This document shows, in pieces, positions 39,150-48,316 of a stretch of 64,000 bases of DNA. Below the pieces are notes generated by a model. It had not been told where the DNA came from. It did no database searches and was given only the letters and a program-made list of their open reading frames with translations. Position 1 is the first letter of the stretch. Each line of letters begins with the position of its first letter. This stretch comes from KBS50 sp042666615 (GTDB lineage: Bacteria > Actinomycetota > Actinomycetes > Mycobacteriales > Micromonosporaceae), in NCBI RefSeq assembly GCF_042666615.1, contig NZ_JBHTDD010000025.1, positions 1-64,000 of the forward strand, given 5' to 3'. A program made the position numbers and the translations under genes.

Positions 39150-39165
39150 ACTTACTCGGTTAAGT
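39150..39165. promoter_or_regulatory. LacI-type operator upstream of the mannoside operon
   Basis: The 16-bp site ACTTACTCGGTTAAGT is an imperfect palindrome centred on CG. It shares the pattern ACTTA-CC-GG-AGT with a second site at 39262. It lies 55 bases upstream of the lacI remnant's start codon. Confidence 0.7.
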
Positions 39166-39225
39166 GCTAGCCGGGAGCCCGCGTGTGGCGCCTCAAGTCC
39201 GTGGACATCCGGCCTGATTCGCATA

Positions 39226-39255
39226 TTGACAGGCGCAACAAGGCGACCCTAAGGT
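39226..39255 (+). promoter_or_regulatory. promoter of the mannoside transport operon
   Basis: TTGACA (39226-39231) and TAAGGT (39250-39255) are separated by 18 bases. Transcription would start near 39262, exactly where the second LacI operator begins. Confidence 0.65.
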
Positions 39256-39261
39256 GTGTCC

Positions 39262-39277
39262 ACTTATCCGGTTCAGT
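39262..39277. promoter_or_regulatory. LacI-type operator at the transcription start
   Basis: ACTTATCCGGTTCAGT repeats the pattern of the 39150 site. Placed just after the -10 element, it would block initiation when bound. Confidence 0.7.
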
Positions 39278-39358
39278 ACCGCGTTCGGCGTGCCACGCCA
39301 CCCCGGACGTCGCGACAGCGCAGCCCTGCACCACGCACGACAGCAGGAGACACGCACA

Positions 39359-40660
39359 TTGAGAGGTGGGACGTACCAGATGAGAAGACTGGGTGCCGCC
39401 GCCGTCATGCTCAGCGCCGCGCTGACGGTCACGGCGTGCGGGAACGGCGGCGACACGGCCGACAGCGGCACAATCGAGGGTGAGATCACCGTCCTGACCC
39501 ACCGGACGGACCTCATCGACACGGTGTTCGCCGACTACAAGAAGAAGTTCGAGACGAAATACCCCGGCACCTCGGTGCGGTTCGAAGCCATCACCGACTA
39601 CGAGGGCGAAGTCCGAATCCGCATGAACACCAAGGAGTACGGCGATGTGCTGGTCATCCCGAACTCCATCACCAGCGACCAGTTACCTACCTTCTTCGAA
39701 CCGCTGGGCACCGTCGAAGAGATGGGGAAGAAGTACCGCTTCGTCCATGAACAGGCGTCCGGTGACACGGTGTACGGGATCGCCATCACCGGCAACGCCC
39801 AGGGCTTCGTCTACAACAAGAAGGTGTGGACCGCCGCCGGCGTCACCGAGCCGCCGAAGACCCCGGCGGACTTCCTCGCCGCGCTGACCGCGATCAAGGC
39901 GAAGACCGACGCGATCCCGCTCTACACCAACTACAAGGAGGGCTGGCCGCTCGGCCAGTGGGAGGGGGCACGCGGCGCGGTCAGCGGTGACCCCGACGCG
40001 GTCACCAAGCTCGCGCACGACGACTCGCCCTGGGCCGAGGGCAAGGAACACCACATCATCGACTCGCTGCTGTACGACGCGGTCGCCGCGAAACTCACCG
40101 AGCCGGACCCGACCACCACCAACTGGGAGAACTCCAAACAACTGTTCGGCACCGGCAAGGTGGCCACGATGATGCTCGGGTCCTGGGCGGTCGTGCAGAT
40201 GCAGGCGGCGGCCCCCGACAAGGCGGACATCGGCTACCTGCCGTTCCCGGCCCAGGCCAACGGCTCGTTCCACTCCACGATCAGTGGCGACTACAAGAAC
40301 GCCATCAACATCAACTCCAAGAACAAGGCCACCGCGCGCGCCTGGGTGGACTGGTTCGCCGACGAGTCGAACTATGCCGTCGACCAGGGCGGCATCTCCC
40401 CCGTCATCAGTGAGGGCGTTCCCGCCACGCTGGCCGACCTGACCGCCGCGAACACGAAGTTGTTCGAGTTGAACCCGCCGCCGAAGGGCGAGGAGGGCCT
40501 GGCGAACAAGGTCGACACCGAGGCGGAAATCGGCCTGTTCGACGGCAAGCACCGGCAGCGGCTGGTGGATGCCGCCCGGGGCGCCAGCAAGGAGTCCAAG
40601 GAGGCCATCTTCGCCGACCTGAACAAACGGTGGGCCGAGGCGATGAAGAAGGTCAGTTGA
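39359..40660 (+). CDS. sugar ABC transporter substrate-binding lipoprotein
   Basis: This 433-residue extracellular solute-binding protein (family 1) has a lipoprotein signal peptide whose lipobox TVTAC puts the lipidated cysteine at residue 27. The mature part reads like an oligosaccharide-binding protein (GSWAVVQMQAAAPDKADIGYLPFPA). It feeds two permeases and a beta-mannosidase downstream, so beta-mannosides are the likely ligand. TTG 39359 is chosen for its AGGAGA ribosome site eight bases upstream; ATG 39380 is the alternative. No ATPase gene is present, so a shared MsiK-type ATPase is expected. Confidence 0.92.
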   Translation: MRGGTYQMRRLGAAAVMLSAALTVTACGNGGDTADSGTIEGEITVLTHRTDLIDTVFADYKKKFETKYPGTSVRFEAITDYEGEVRIRMNTKEYGDVLVIPNSITSDQLPTFFEPLGTVEEMGKKYRFVHEQASGDTVYGIAITGNAQGFVYNKKVWTAAGVTEPPKTPADFLAALTAIKAKTDAIPLYTNYKEGWPLGQWEGARGAVSGDPDAVTKLAHDDSPWAEGKEHHIIDSLLYDAVAAKLTEPDPTTTNWENSKQLFGTGKVATMMLGSWAVVQMQAAAPDKADIGYLPFPAQANGSFHSTISGDYKNAININSKNKATARAWVDWFADESNYAVDQGGISPVISEGVPATLADLTAANTKLFELNPPPKGEEGLANKVDTEAEIGLFDGKHRQRLVDAARGASKESKEAIFADLNKRWAEAMKKVS

Positions 40661-40778
40661 TCCGACGGGGGTGCGGGCGGGACACCACGCACCGCACCCC
40701 CGTTCGGGCCGGTGTCCGCGCCGTTCCGGCGCCACCGCACCGATCCTCGCGCTGGCCGCCCTCGCTTAAGGACCCGAC

Positions 40779-41735
40779 ATGAACACATCCGCCCAGCTCG
40801 TTCGCTCACCGGCGGCGCCCGCGAGCCGCCCGACCCTCCCCCGGCGCCAGCCGCCCCGCCGGCCCGGCCGCACCATCACCCCGTACGGATTCCTGCTGGT
40901 GCCGCTCATCCTGATGGTGACCTTCACCTACGTCCCGGTGCTGGCCATGTTCGGCTACAGCGTCACGTCCTGGGACGGGCTCGATCCGGCGAAGGAGTTC
41001 GTCGGCCTCGACAACTACGTGGAGATCGCACGGCGGCCGGAGCTGATGGAGGTGCTCACCGTCAGCCTGTACTACGTGGGCGCGTCGGTGGTGCAGATCG
41101 GGCTGGCGCTCTACTTCGCCATGGTGCTGAGCTTCAACGTACGGTTCCGCAACCTGTTCAAGGGAATCCTGTTCTTCCCGTACCTGATCAACGGCGTCGC
41201 GATCGGGATGATCTTCCTGTTCTTCTTTCAGCCCGGCGGCACGCTCGACACCACGCTTTCCGCCCTGGGCCTCGGGAGTCTGTCGCAACAGTGGCTCGGT
41301 GACCCGGAGATCATCAACTACTCGCTGGCCGGCACCTCGGTGTGGCGGTACCTGGGGCTGAACTTCGTCCTGTTTCTCGGCGCGATCCAGTCGATCCCGG
41401 CCGAACTGTACGAGGCCGCGGACATCGACGGGGCCAACCGCTGGCAGCAGTTCCGGCATCTGGTGCTGCCCGGCATCCGGCCGATCGTGGGGCTGTCGTT
41501 CATCCTGGCGATCTCCGGATCGCTGTCGGTGTTCGAGATCCCCTACATCATGACCGGCGGCGCCAACGGCAGCGAGACGTTCGTCATCCAGACCGTCAAC
41601 CTGGCCTTCAAGTTCCACAAGGTCGGGCTCGCCTCGGCGATGGCGGTCATCCTCCTGCTGATCATCCTGCTGCTGACCTGGATCCAGCGGCGGGCGCTGC
41701 CCGACGAGAAGGTGCGACGAAAGGTGGGGCGATGA
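40779..41735 (+). CDS. sugar ABC transporter permease, MalF type
   Basis: The 318-residue protein has six transmembrane helices. The EAA loop that contacts the ATPase reads YEAADIDGANRWQQFRHLVL (about residues 210-230). It is the first of two permeases for the mannoside importer. The ATG of the next gene overlaps its stop (ATGA). Confidence 0.93.
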   Translation: MNTSAQLVRSPAAPASRPTLPRRQPPRRPGRTITPYGFLLVPLILMVTFTYVPVLAMFGYSVTSWDGLDPAKEFVGLDNYVEIARRPELMEVLTVSLYYVGASVVQIGLALYFAMVLSFNVRFRNLFKGILFFPYLINGVAIGMIFLFFFQPGGTLDTTLSALGLGSLSQQWLGDPEIINYSLAGTSVWRYLGLNFVLFLGAIQSIPAELYEAADIDGANRWQQFRHLVLPGIRPIVGLSFILAISGSLSVFEIPYIMTGGANGSETFVIQTVNLAFKFHKVGLASAMAVILLLIILLLTWIQRRALPDEKVRRKVGR

Positions 41736-42610
41736 CAGGCGTCCTGGTGCCACGGAGGACTCGCCGGCGCAACCGGCGGCTGACCCCGGCCGGCCGGCTG
41801 GCGGTGGCCCTCAAGTACCTCTCGCTGGTCGCCGCCAGCGCGGTGGTCATGCTGCCGATCGTGGTCGTCTTCATGGCCTCGCTGAAGACCAAGGACGAGT
41901 TCTTCGGCAGCCGACCCTTCGACCCACCGGGGAACTGGTTCAACGTCGACAACTACGTCACCGCGTTCACCAAGGGCGGAATGGTCCAGGGCTTCGTCAA
42001 CACCGCGATCATCCTCGCCATCTCGGTCGCCGGTACGGTGCTGCTCGGCTCGATGGCCGCGTACGCGCTGGACCGCTTCGACTTCCGGTTGAAACGCCTG
42101 GTGATCGGCGCCTTCCTGCTGGCCCCCCTGGTGCCCCAGGTGACCACCCAGGTGGCCACCTTCCAGGTGGTCAACACCCTGGGCCTGTACAACACGCGGT
42201 GGTCGGCCATCGCGCTGTTCCTGGGCGCCGACCTGCTGGCGATCTACATCTTCCTCCAGTTCCTGCGCGGCATCCCCCGCGAACTGGACGAGGCGGCGGC
42301 GCTGGAGGGGGCCAACCCGTTCACGATCTACTGGCGGGTGCTGCTGCCGCTGATGAAACCCGCGATCGCGACCGTGGTCATCATCAAGGGCGTCGTCGTC
42401 TACAACGAGTTCTACATCCCGTTCCTCTACATGCCCGACCGGGACCTGGGTGTCATCTCCACGTCGCTGTTCCGCTTCAAGGGCCCGTTCGGCGCGCAGT
42501 GGGAGGTCATCTCGGCCGGGGTGATCCTGGTGCTCGTGCCGACCCTGCTGGTGTTCCTGGCCCTGCAACGGTTCATCTACAACGGCTTCACCTCGGGTGC
42601 CATCAAGTGA
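41732..42610 (+). CDS. sugar ABC transporter permease, MalG type
   Basis: The 292-residue partner permease has six transmembrane helices and the EAA loop DEAAALEGANPFTIYWRVLL. The N-terminus is basic (RRTRRRNRRL). The start overlaps the upstream stop by four bases. The beta-mannosidase follows after 44 bases, or directly if its GTG at 42607 is used. Confidence 0.93.
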   Translation: MTGVLVPRRTRRRNRRLTPAGRLAVALKYLSLVAASAVVMLPIVVVFMASLKTKDEFFGSRPFDPPGNWFNVDNYVTAFTKGGMVQGFVNTAIILAISVAGTVLLGSMAAYALDRFDFRLKRLVIGAFLLAPLVPQVTTQVATFQVVNTLGLYNTRWSAIALFLGADLLAIYIFLQFLRGIPRELDEAAALEGANPFTIYWRVLLPLMKPAIATVVIIKGVVVYNEFYIPFLYMPDRDLGVISTSLFRFKGPFGAQWEVISAGVILVLVPTLLVFLALQRFIYNGFTSGAIK

Positions 42611-42654
42611 CCGAATCACCCGTCACCGCGTCATCGGTTACAGAAGGGCCATCG

Positions 42655-45363
42655 ATGCTCCGGACACTGCACGACAACTGGACGGTCCGGCCGGTCGCGG
42701 GGCCCGTCCCGCCGCAGGTCGACGCCGCCGGTCCGGTACCGGCGACCGTACCCGGGACGGTGCACACCGACCTGCTCGCCGCGGGGCTGATCCCCGACCC
42801 GTACCTGGACGACAACGAACGGCTGCTGGGCTGGATCGGCCTCACCGACTGGCGGTACGAGACGACCGTCGAGCTCCGACCGGACGGCCACGACCGCGCC
42901 GAACTCGTCTTCGACGGGCTGGACACGGTCGCCCGCGTCGAGGTCAACGGCCGCACGGTCGCCGAGACCCGGAACATGCACCGCACCTACCGGATCGACG
43001 TCACCGACGCGCTGCGGACCGGGACCAACACGCTGGCGGTCACCTTCTCGTCAGCCGTCCGGTACGCCGACCGGGCCAGCCTGGAGCAGGGCGCCCGGCC
43101 GCACGTCAACCACCACCCGTACAACGCGATCCGCAAGATGGCCTGCAACTTCGGCTGGGACTGGGGTCCGGACCTGGTGACCGCCGGCATCTGGCGGCCG
43201 GTCCGGCTGCACACCTGGCGCACCGCCCGGCTCGCCACGATCCGCCCGGTCGTCCAGGTCGAGGACGGTCGGGGGACCGTCGACGTGCACGTCGACGTGG
43301 TCCGCGCGGGCGGGGGCCACGACGGCCAGGTCAGCGCCGGCGGCGGCGACCTCCGGGTCAGTGCCGAGATCGCCGGTCGGGAGGTGACCACCATGCTGCC
43401 CGCCGACCAGACCGGCACGGTGCTGCGGCTGGCCGTCGACGACGTACGGCTGTGGTGGCCGCGCGGGCACGGCGGGCAGCCGATGTACGACCTGACCGTG
43501 CGGCTCGACGCCGGGGACGCTCCCGGCGACGCCGCCGGCTCCGCAACCACCGGCCGCACGGCGGACCCCACCCGCGAACCCGCCGCCGGCCGCGGACTGG
43601 ACGGGTGGACCGGCCGGATCGGCTTCCGCACGCTCCGGCTGGACACCGGCGCCGACGAGCACGGCACCCGGTTCGCGTTCGTGGTCAACGACCGCACCAT
43701 CTTCGTCAAAGGAGCCAACTGGATCCCCGACGACGCGTTCCCGCACCGGGTCACCCGGGCCCGGTACGCCGACCGTCTCGACCAGGCCGCCGACGCCGGT
43801 GTCAACCTGCTGCGGGTCTGGGGTGGCGGGATCTACGAGGCGGACGACTTCTACGCCGAGTGCGACGCCCGCGGCATCCTGGTGTGGCAGGACTTCCTGT
43901 TCTCCTGCGCGGCCTACAGCGAGGAGGAGCCGCTGCGATCGGAGGTCGTCGCGGAGGCCCGGGACAACATCACCCGGCTGACGGTCCATCCGAGCCTGGC
44001 GCTGTGGAACGGCTGCAACGAGAACCTCTGGGGGTACGCCGACTGGGGCTGGCCGGAACGACTGGACGGACGGACCTGGGGGCACGGCTACTACACGCAG
44101 ACCCTGCCGGAACTGGTCGCCGAGCTGGATCCGACCCGCCCGTACACCCCCGGCAGTCCGTGGTCCCCCCACCCCGACCGGCACCCCAACGACCCTGACC
44201 ACGGGTCCACCCACGACTGGGAGGTGTGGAACCGGCTCGGCTACACCGCGTACCGGCGGCTGCGGCCCCGGTTCGCCGCCGAGTACGGCTGGCAGGGCCC
44301 GCCAACCTGGGCGACGCTGCGCGCCGCGCTCTCCGACGAGCCGCTGACCCCGGAGTCACCGGGCATGCTGGTGCACCAGAAGGCGGCCGAGGGCAACGTC
44401 AAGCTCACCGACGGCCTGCTCCCCCACTTCCGGCTGCCGACCACCATGGCGGACTGGCACTGGGCGATGTCGCTCAACCAGGCCCGGGCGGTACGGACCG
44501 GGGTGGAGTACTTCCGGTCGCTGAGCCCACACTGCGCCGGCAGCGTGCTGTGGCAGCTCAACGACTGCTGGCCGGTGGTGTCGTGGGCCGTCGTGGACGG
44601 TGCCGGGCGGCGCAAGCCGGCCTTCTACGCGCTGCGCCAGGCGCACGCGGACCGGCTGGTGACGGTGCAACCCGACGGTGCCGGGCTACGGGTTGCGCTG
44701 GTCAATGACTCCGCCGAGCCGTGGACCGGTGCCGTGGCGCTGTCCCGCCGGGGCTACGACGGGACGGTGCTGGCCGCCGGCACCCTCGACGTCGACTGCC
44801 CGGCCTGGTCGACCCGGAACGTGGTCGTGCCGGCGGACATCGCCACCGCAGACAAGGCTGCCAGCGAGGTCCTGATCGCGCAGATCGGCACCGCCCGCGC
44901 GGTGTGGTTCTTCGCCGAGGACCGGCACAGCGACCTGCCGGCGCCGATCGTGGCGGGAGAGGTACGGCGCGAGGACGGCGGATACACGGTCACGGTCACC
45001 GCGGCCACGATCGTGCGGGACCTGACGCTGCTCGTCGACACGGTCGACCCGGCTGCCGTGGTGGACGACGCGCTGCGCACCCTGCTGCCGGGCGAGAGCG
45101 TGACCTGGCGGGTGACCAGCGACGCCGACCTCGATCCGGACGTGCTGCTCTCCCCCACGGTGTTGCGCTGCGCCAACCAGTTGGTCGAGGGGGTGCCAGG
45201 ACGTCCGCGGTCAGCCGATCCGCGTCCCGTCGATCCTCAGTCCGCGGCTCCTCAGTCCGCGGCTCCTCAGTCCGCGGCCCCTCAGTCCGCTGGTCCTCAG
45301 TCCGCCGCCGAGGATTTGATCAGCGGCACGTCCCGGGACAGCTCCCGGAACCCGAGGCCGTAG
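42655..45363 (+). CDS. GH2 beta-mannosidase
   Basis: This 902-residue glycoside hydrolase family 2 enzyme is of the beta-mannosidase type. It has a sugar-binding jelly roll (about 5-190) with ACNFGWDWGPDLVTAGIW, characteristic of this subgroup. The acid/base is Glu456 in NGCNENLWG and the nucleophile is Glu543 in AAEYGWQGP. It would hydrolyse mannosides brought in by the upstream importer. ATG 42655 has AAGGG in front; GTG 42607 overlapping the permease stop is an alternative. The last 50 or so residues are a repetitive Pro-Gln-Ser-Ala tail from a 15-bp tandem repeat, which runs through the 3' end of the convergent GNAT gene. Confidence 0.92.
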   Translation: MLRTLHDNWTVRPVAGPVPPQVDAAGPVPATVPGTVHTDLLAAGLIPDPYLDDNERLLGWIGLTDWRYETTVELRPDGHDRAELVFDGLDTVARVEVNGRTVAETRNMHRTYRIDVTDALRTGTNTLAVTFSSAVRYADRASLEQGARPHVNHHPYNAIRKMACNFGWDWGPDLVTAGIWRPVRLHTWRTARLATIRPVVQVEDGRGTVDVHVDVVRAGGGHDGQVSAGGGDLRVSAEIAGREVTTMLPADQTGTVLRLAVDDVRLWWPRGHGGQPMYDLTVRLDAGDAPGDAAGSATTGRTADPTREPAAGRGLDGWTGRIGFRTLRLDTGADEHGTRFAFVVNDRTIFVKGANWIPDDAFPHRVTRARYADRLDQAADAGVNLLRVWGGGIYEADDFYAECDARGILVWQDFLFSCAAYSEEEPLRSEVVAEARDNITRLTVHPSLALWNGCNENLWGYADWGWPERLDGRTWGHGYYTQTLPELVAELDPTRPYTPGSPWSPHPDRHPNDPDHGSTHDWEVWNRLGYTAYRRLRPRFAAEYGWQGPPTWATLRAALSDEPLTPESPGMLVHQKAAEGNVKLTDGLLPHFRLPTTMADWHWAMSLNQARAVRTGVEYFRSLSPHCAGSVLWQLNDCWPVVSWAVVDGAGRRKPAFYALRQAHADRLVTVQPDGAGLRVALVNDSAEPWTGAVALSRRGYDGTVLAAGTLDVDCPAWSTRNVVVPADIATADKAASEVLIAQIGTARAVWFFAEDRHSDLPAPIVAGEVRREDGGYTVTVTAATIVRDLTLLVDTVDPAAVVDDALRTLLPGESVTWRVTSDADLDPDVLLSPTVLRCANQLVEGVPGRPRSADPRPVDPQSAAPQSAAPQSAAPQSAGPQSAAEDLISGTSRDSSRNPRP
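45235..45309. repeat. five tandem 15-bp repeats at overlapping 3' ends
   Basis: The unit CCTCAGTCCGCGGCT occurs five times with a few changes in the last two copies. On the plus strand it encodes Pro-Gln-Ser-Ala-Ala in the mannosidase tail. The last copy also contains the stop codon of the minus-strand GNAT gene. Confidence 0.9.
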
Positions 45364-46250
45364 TACAGTCGGCGCGCCTGCGGACGCGCCGGCGCCCCGA
45401 CGCAGACGACCGTCGCGTGGGTGGCGCCGGCCGCCCGGGCCAGCCCCATCCCGTGCAGCATCATGGCCCGGGCTAGCCCGAGCCGCCGGTAGTCGGGATG
45501 GGTGCCGACCGGCTCGAACTCGATGGTCCGGTTCGCCTCGTCGAACCACATGATCGTGGATGCTGCCATCGTCCCGTCCGGCGCCTCCACCAGAACGTGC
45601 AGGTCACCGCGATAGGCGGCCGTCTGGCTGACGTCCCGGTAACTCTCGGCCGTGTACGCCGAGGGAGACCAGGCGTCCACGTGGGCCTGGACCGCGGCCT
45701 GCGGGCCGGCCTCGTCGGCGGTGCGGAACCGGAACCCGTCCGGCAGTGCCGGCGGCTCCAGGTCGGCGAGGTCCCGCGCGTTGAGCTGGGTCCAGTCGCC
45801 GTCGTCGCCCTGCGAGGCCGGATCGGTCTGGTAACCGTGGGCCGCCCACCGCTTCAGGGCGACCTCCTCGGCGTTCGTCGGGCACACCGTTCGCTCGAGC
45901 CCGGCGGCCACCCCGTCGTACCACTCGATCACCTCGTCGACCAGGTCGGTGTGGTCGGGATGAATCTGGTAACTCAGCGCGGCGCCGGTGACCTCCCTGA
46001 CTGACCCGTCGCTGCGCATGACCTGGCGTGGGAGCAGGGCCCAGCCCCAGGCCACCAGGTCGGCGCCGGAGAACCACAGCCGGCGCGGCCAGGTCGCCCG
46101 GTACCGGGCGGCCCCCTGGCCCCAGACCCAGGCCAGTTCCCCGTACGAGGCACCGGCGCTGATCAGATCCGGGCGGCTCGCCGTAACCCGCTGCGCCAGG
46201 CCCTGCATGAGCGGGATGTCGGCGGCGGTCATCAGCTCCGAGTCGGTCAT
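45297..46250 (-). CDS. GNAT family N-acetyltransferase
   Basis: This 317-residue protein ends in a GNAT fold with the acetyl-CoA loop GTHPDYRRLGLARAMMLHGM (about 255-275). An N-terminal half (about 20-150) is probably a second, degenerate GNAT-like domain, as in two-domain actinomycete members. The substrate is unknown. ATG 46250 is chosen; GTG at 46259 is possible. Its last bases lie in the 15-bp repeat array and overlap the mannosidase gene by 67 bases. Confidence 0.85.
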   Translation of the reverse strand: MTDSELMTAADIPLMQGLAQRVTASRPDLISAGASYGELAWVWGQGAARYRATWPRRLWFSGADLVAWGWALLPRQVMRSDGSVREVTGAALSYQIHPDHTDLVDEVIEWYDGVAAGLERTVCPTNAEEVALKRWAAHGYQTDPASQGDDGDWTQLNARDLADLEPPALPDGFRFRTADEAGPQAAVQAHVDAWSPSAYTAESYRDVSQTAAYRGDLHVLVEAPDGTMAASTIMWFDEANRTIEFEPVGTHPDYRRLGLARAMMLHGMGLARAAGATHATVVCVGAPARPQARRLYYGLGFRELSRDVPLIKSSAAD

Positions 46251-46389
46251 GGTGCGCACCGTGCCACGATCTTGCCGAGCCGACGAATCATTTTCGCCGC
46301 GGTCGGCGTCGGCCGGCCGGTCGACACCGACCACCGTGGATGACGGATACCGGATGGACCGCAGCCGATGGTTGTGGCTGGATGGACGG

Positions 46390-47229
46390 ATGACCGAGGG
46401 TTTCGACGACACCACCCGCCGGCTGATGAACCTCATCGAGGCGAACTGGGACGAACGCACCCCGATCCACGCCGCAAGCCGGTTCTACGACGTCGAGGGC
46501 CGGGACCCGGCCGCCTGGTTCGCCGACTACGAGTGGGCGGACCTGGGTGACCTCGCCGGGCGGGACGTGTTGCATCTGCAGTGCCACCTGGGCACCGAGA
46601 CCGCCGCCTTCGCGCAACGCGGCGCCCGTACCGTCGGATTGGACCTGTCCGGGGCGGCGGTGGCCGAGGCCCGCCGGATCGCCACGCGGGCCGGCCTGGA
46701 CATCGAGTACGTGCACGCGAACGTCTACGACGCGCCTGCCGCGCTCGGCGACCGGCGGTTCGACGTCATCTACACCGGCAAGGGCGCGCTGTGTTACCTG
46801 CCCGACCTGGGCCGCTGGGCCGATGTGATCCGGCGGCTGCTGCGCCCCGGCGGTCGGGTGTACGTGGTGGAGTTCCACCCGGTGCTGACCTCGCTCGGGC
46901 TGGTGCCGGGTAACGGCGACGGGCGGGAGCTGGTGCTGCGCAACGACTGCCTGGCCGGCCGGGGGCCGATCGAGCTGGACGCCACCCGGACCTACACCGA
47001 CGGGCCGGCGCTGAGCACTTCGACCACCAGTTACGAGTGGGCACACGGGCTTGGCGAGGTGGTCACCGCGCTTGTCGACGCCGGCATCACCGTTACCCGG
47101 CTGCGGGAGAGCGGGACGCTGCCCTGGCCCCGGTGGCCGCACATGGTGCCCACTGATGACGGCTGGTGGCGGCTGCCCGACGACGCGCCCCGGATCCCGC
47201 TGTTCTACGCGCTGCTCGGCCAATCATGA
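46390..47229 (+). CDS. SAM-dependent methyltransferase
   Basis: The 279-residue class I methyltransferase has the SAM motif I VLHLQCHLGTETAAFA (about 59-74), the acidic loop VGLDLSG and motif IV-like FDVIYTGKGALCYL. The type is common in actinomycetes with no fixed substrate. The ATG 46390 start gives MTEGFDDTTRR; ATG 46354 would add 12 residues and neither has a clear ribosome site. Confidence 0.85.
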   Translation: MTEGFDDTTRRLMNLIEANWDERTPIHAASRFYDVEGRDPAAWFADYEWADLGDLAGRDVLHLQCHLGTETAAFAQRGARTVGLDLSGAAVAEARRIATRAGLDIEYVHANVYDAPAALGDRRFDVIYTGKGALCYLPDLGRWADVIRRLLRPGGRVYVVEFHPVLTSLGLVPGNGDGRELVLRNDCLAGRGPIELDATRTYTDGPALSTSTTSYEWAHGLGEVVTALVDAGITVTRLRESGTLPWPRWPHMVPTDDGWWRLPDDAPRIPLFYALLGQS

Positions 47230-47406
47230 GGAGGCCACCGCCGATGAGATGACCGCTGCCGATCAGGCCGGGGGCGGATCGGCTCGGCGAGGAACGGCCA
47301 GGCGTGCGGCGCGCCGGTCCCGTGTGGGCCAGTGCGGTGGCCAGGAACGTTCACCGGGCCGCGCCGGGTCCAGACGACGACCGGCGGCGTTGGACACCGC
47401 ATTAGC

Positions 47407-48291
47407 TCATCCGGCCAGACCGTGCTCCCGGACCAGGCTCAGCATCTCGCTGACCGAGCCGGCCGGATCTGTCACCGGGAACTGCACCGCGCGCACCGTC
47501 GCGGATCGGTCGAGCAGCAGCGTGGCCCGCTTGAGCCGGTCGGTGCCGGCGGCCCGGAAGGTGGGCAGCAGTAGGGCCGCGGCGAGCCGCCCGCCGGCGT
47601 CGGAGAGCAGCGGGAACGGCAGTTCGGCGTGGGCGGCGAAGGCGGCCAGTTGGTCCGGGCGCTGGGTGCTGACCCCGCGGATTCGCGCACCGGCGGCAGC
47701 GAAAGCGGCAGTGTGCGCCGCATAGGTGGTGGACTCGAGGGTGCAGCCGGCGGCGCCGGGGATGTCCCCCCATGACGGCGGGAGGCCTTGCACGCCGGGC
47801 GCGAAGGCGCCGGGGAAGCAGTAGAGCACCGTCCATGCTTCTGGGTCGGCGGGCGGCACCGGTACGCCATCGTGGCCCACCAGGGTCAGTTCGGGGAGTT
47901 TGCGCCCGACAAGGGCGTGCATCCGGCGGGCCTCCGCCGACCCGGCCGCCGCCGTGGCGGTGAGCGACCCGTCGCCGAGCACGTGCCGGTCGCCCCACTC
48001 CTGCAGTGCGATCAGCACCGGCAGCAGGCCCTCGCCCTTGGCGGTCAGCAGGTAGTCGTGGCGCGGTGGGCGGTCCGTGTACCGCCGGCGGTGCAGCACA
48101 CCATGCTCGACGAGGGCGGTAAGGCGCTCGGCCAGGGCACGGCGGCTCAACCCGAGGCCGCGTTGCAGGCCGTCGAAGCGGGTCACGCCGCCGGCGATGT
48201 CGCGCACCAATAGAAAGGTCCACCAGTCCGTCAACACGCTGAGGGACTGCGCGATGCCGCAGTCCGCATCAGCGAGATCGACTTTTCTCAC
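47407..48291 (-). CDS. HxlR winged-helix / peroxiredoxin fusion protein
   Basis: The roughly 294-residue protein joins an HxlR-type DNA-binding domain (about 8-112; Cys11 in DADCGIAQ, RFDGLQRGLGLSRRALAERL) to a redoxin domain (about 125-290). The redoxin domain carries a Bcp/PrxQ-like peroxidatic cysteine (Cys183 in PGAAGCTLES) and further Cys158. It is probably a regulator that reads peroxide directly. The start is uncertain: GTG 48291 fits a leaderless transcript from TATAGT on the minus strand (48304-48299), while ATG 48315 has no ribosome site and abuts the divergent MFS start. Confidence 0.82.
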   Translation of the reverse strand: MRKVDLADADCGIAQSLSVLTDWWTFLLVRDIAGGVTRFDGLQRGLGLSRRALAERLTALVEHGVLHRRRYTDRPPRHDYLLTAKGEGLLPVLIALQEWGDRHVLGDGSLTATAAAGSAEARRMHALVGRKLPELTLVGHDGVPVPPADPEAWTVLYCFPGAFAPGVQGLPPSWGDIPGAAGCTLESTTYAAHTAAFAAAGARIRGVSTQRPDQLAAFAAHAELPFPLLSDAGGRLAAALLLPTFRAAGTDRLKRATLLLDRSATVRAVQFPVTDPAGSVSEMLSLVREHGLAG

Positions 48292-48306
48292 GCCCACCAC
48301 TATAGT
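48278..48306 (+). promoter_or_regulatory. promoter of the divergent MFS gene
   Basis: TCGACT (48278-48283) and TATAGT (48301-48306) have 17-base spacing. The TATAGT is half of the palindrome ACTATAGT (48299-48306), so a -10 element also faces the other way. Transcription would begin about four bases before the MFS ATG, a nearly leaderless message. Confidence 0.6.
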
Positions 48307-48316
48307 CCGTTCCATT

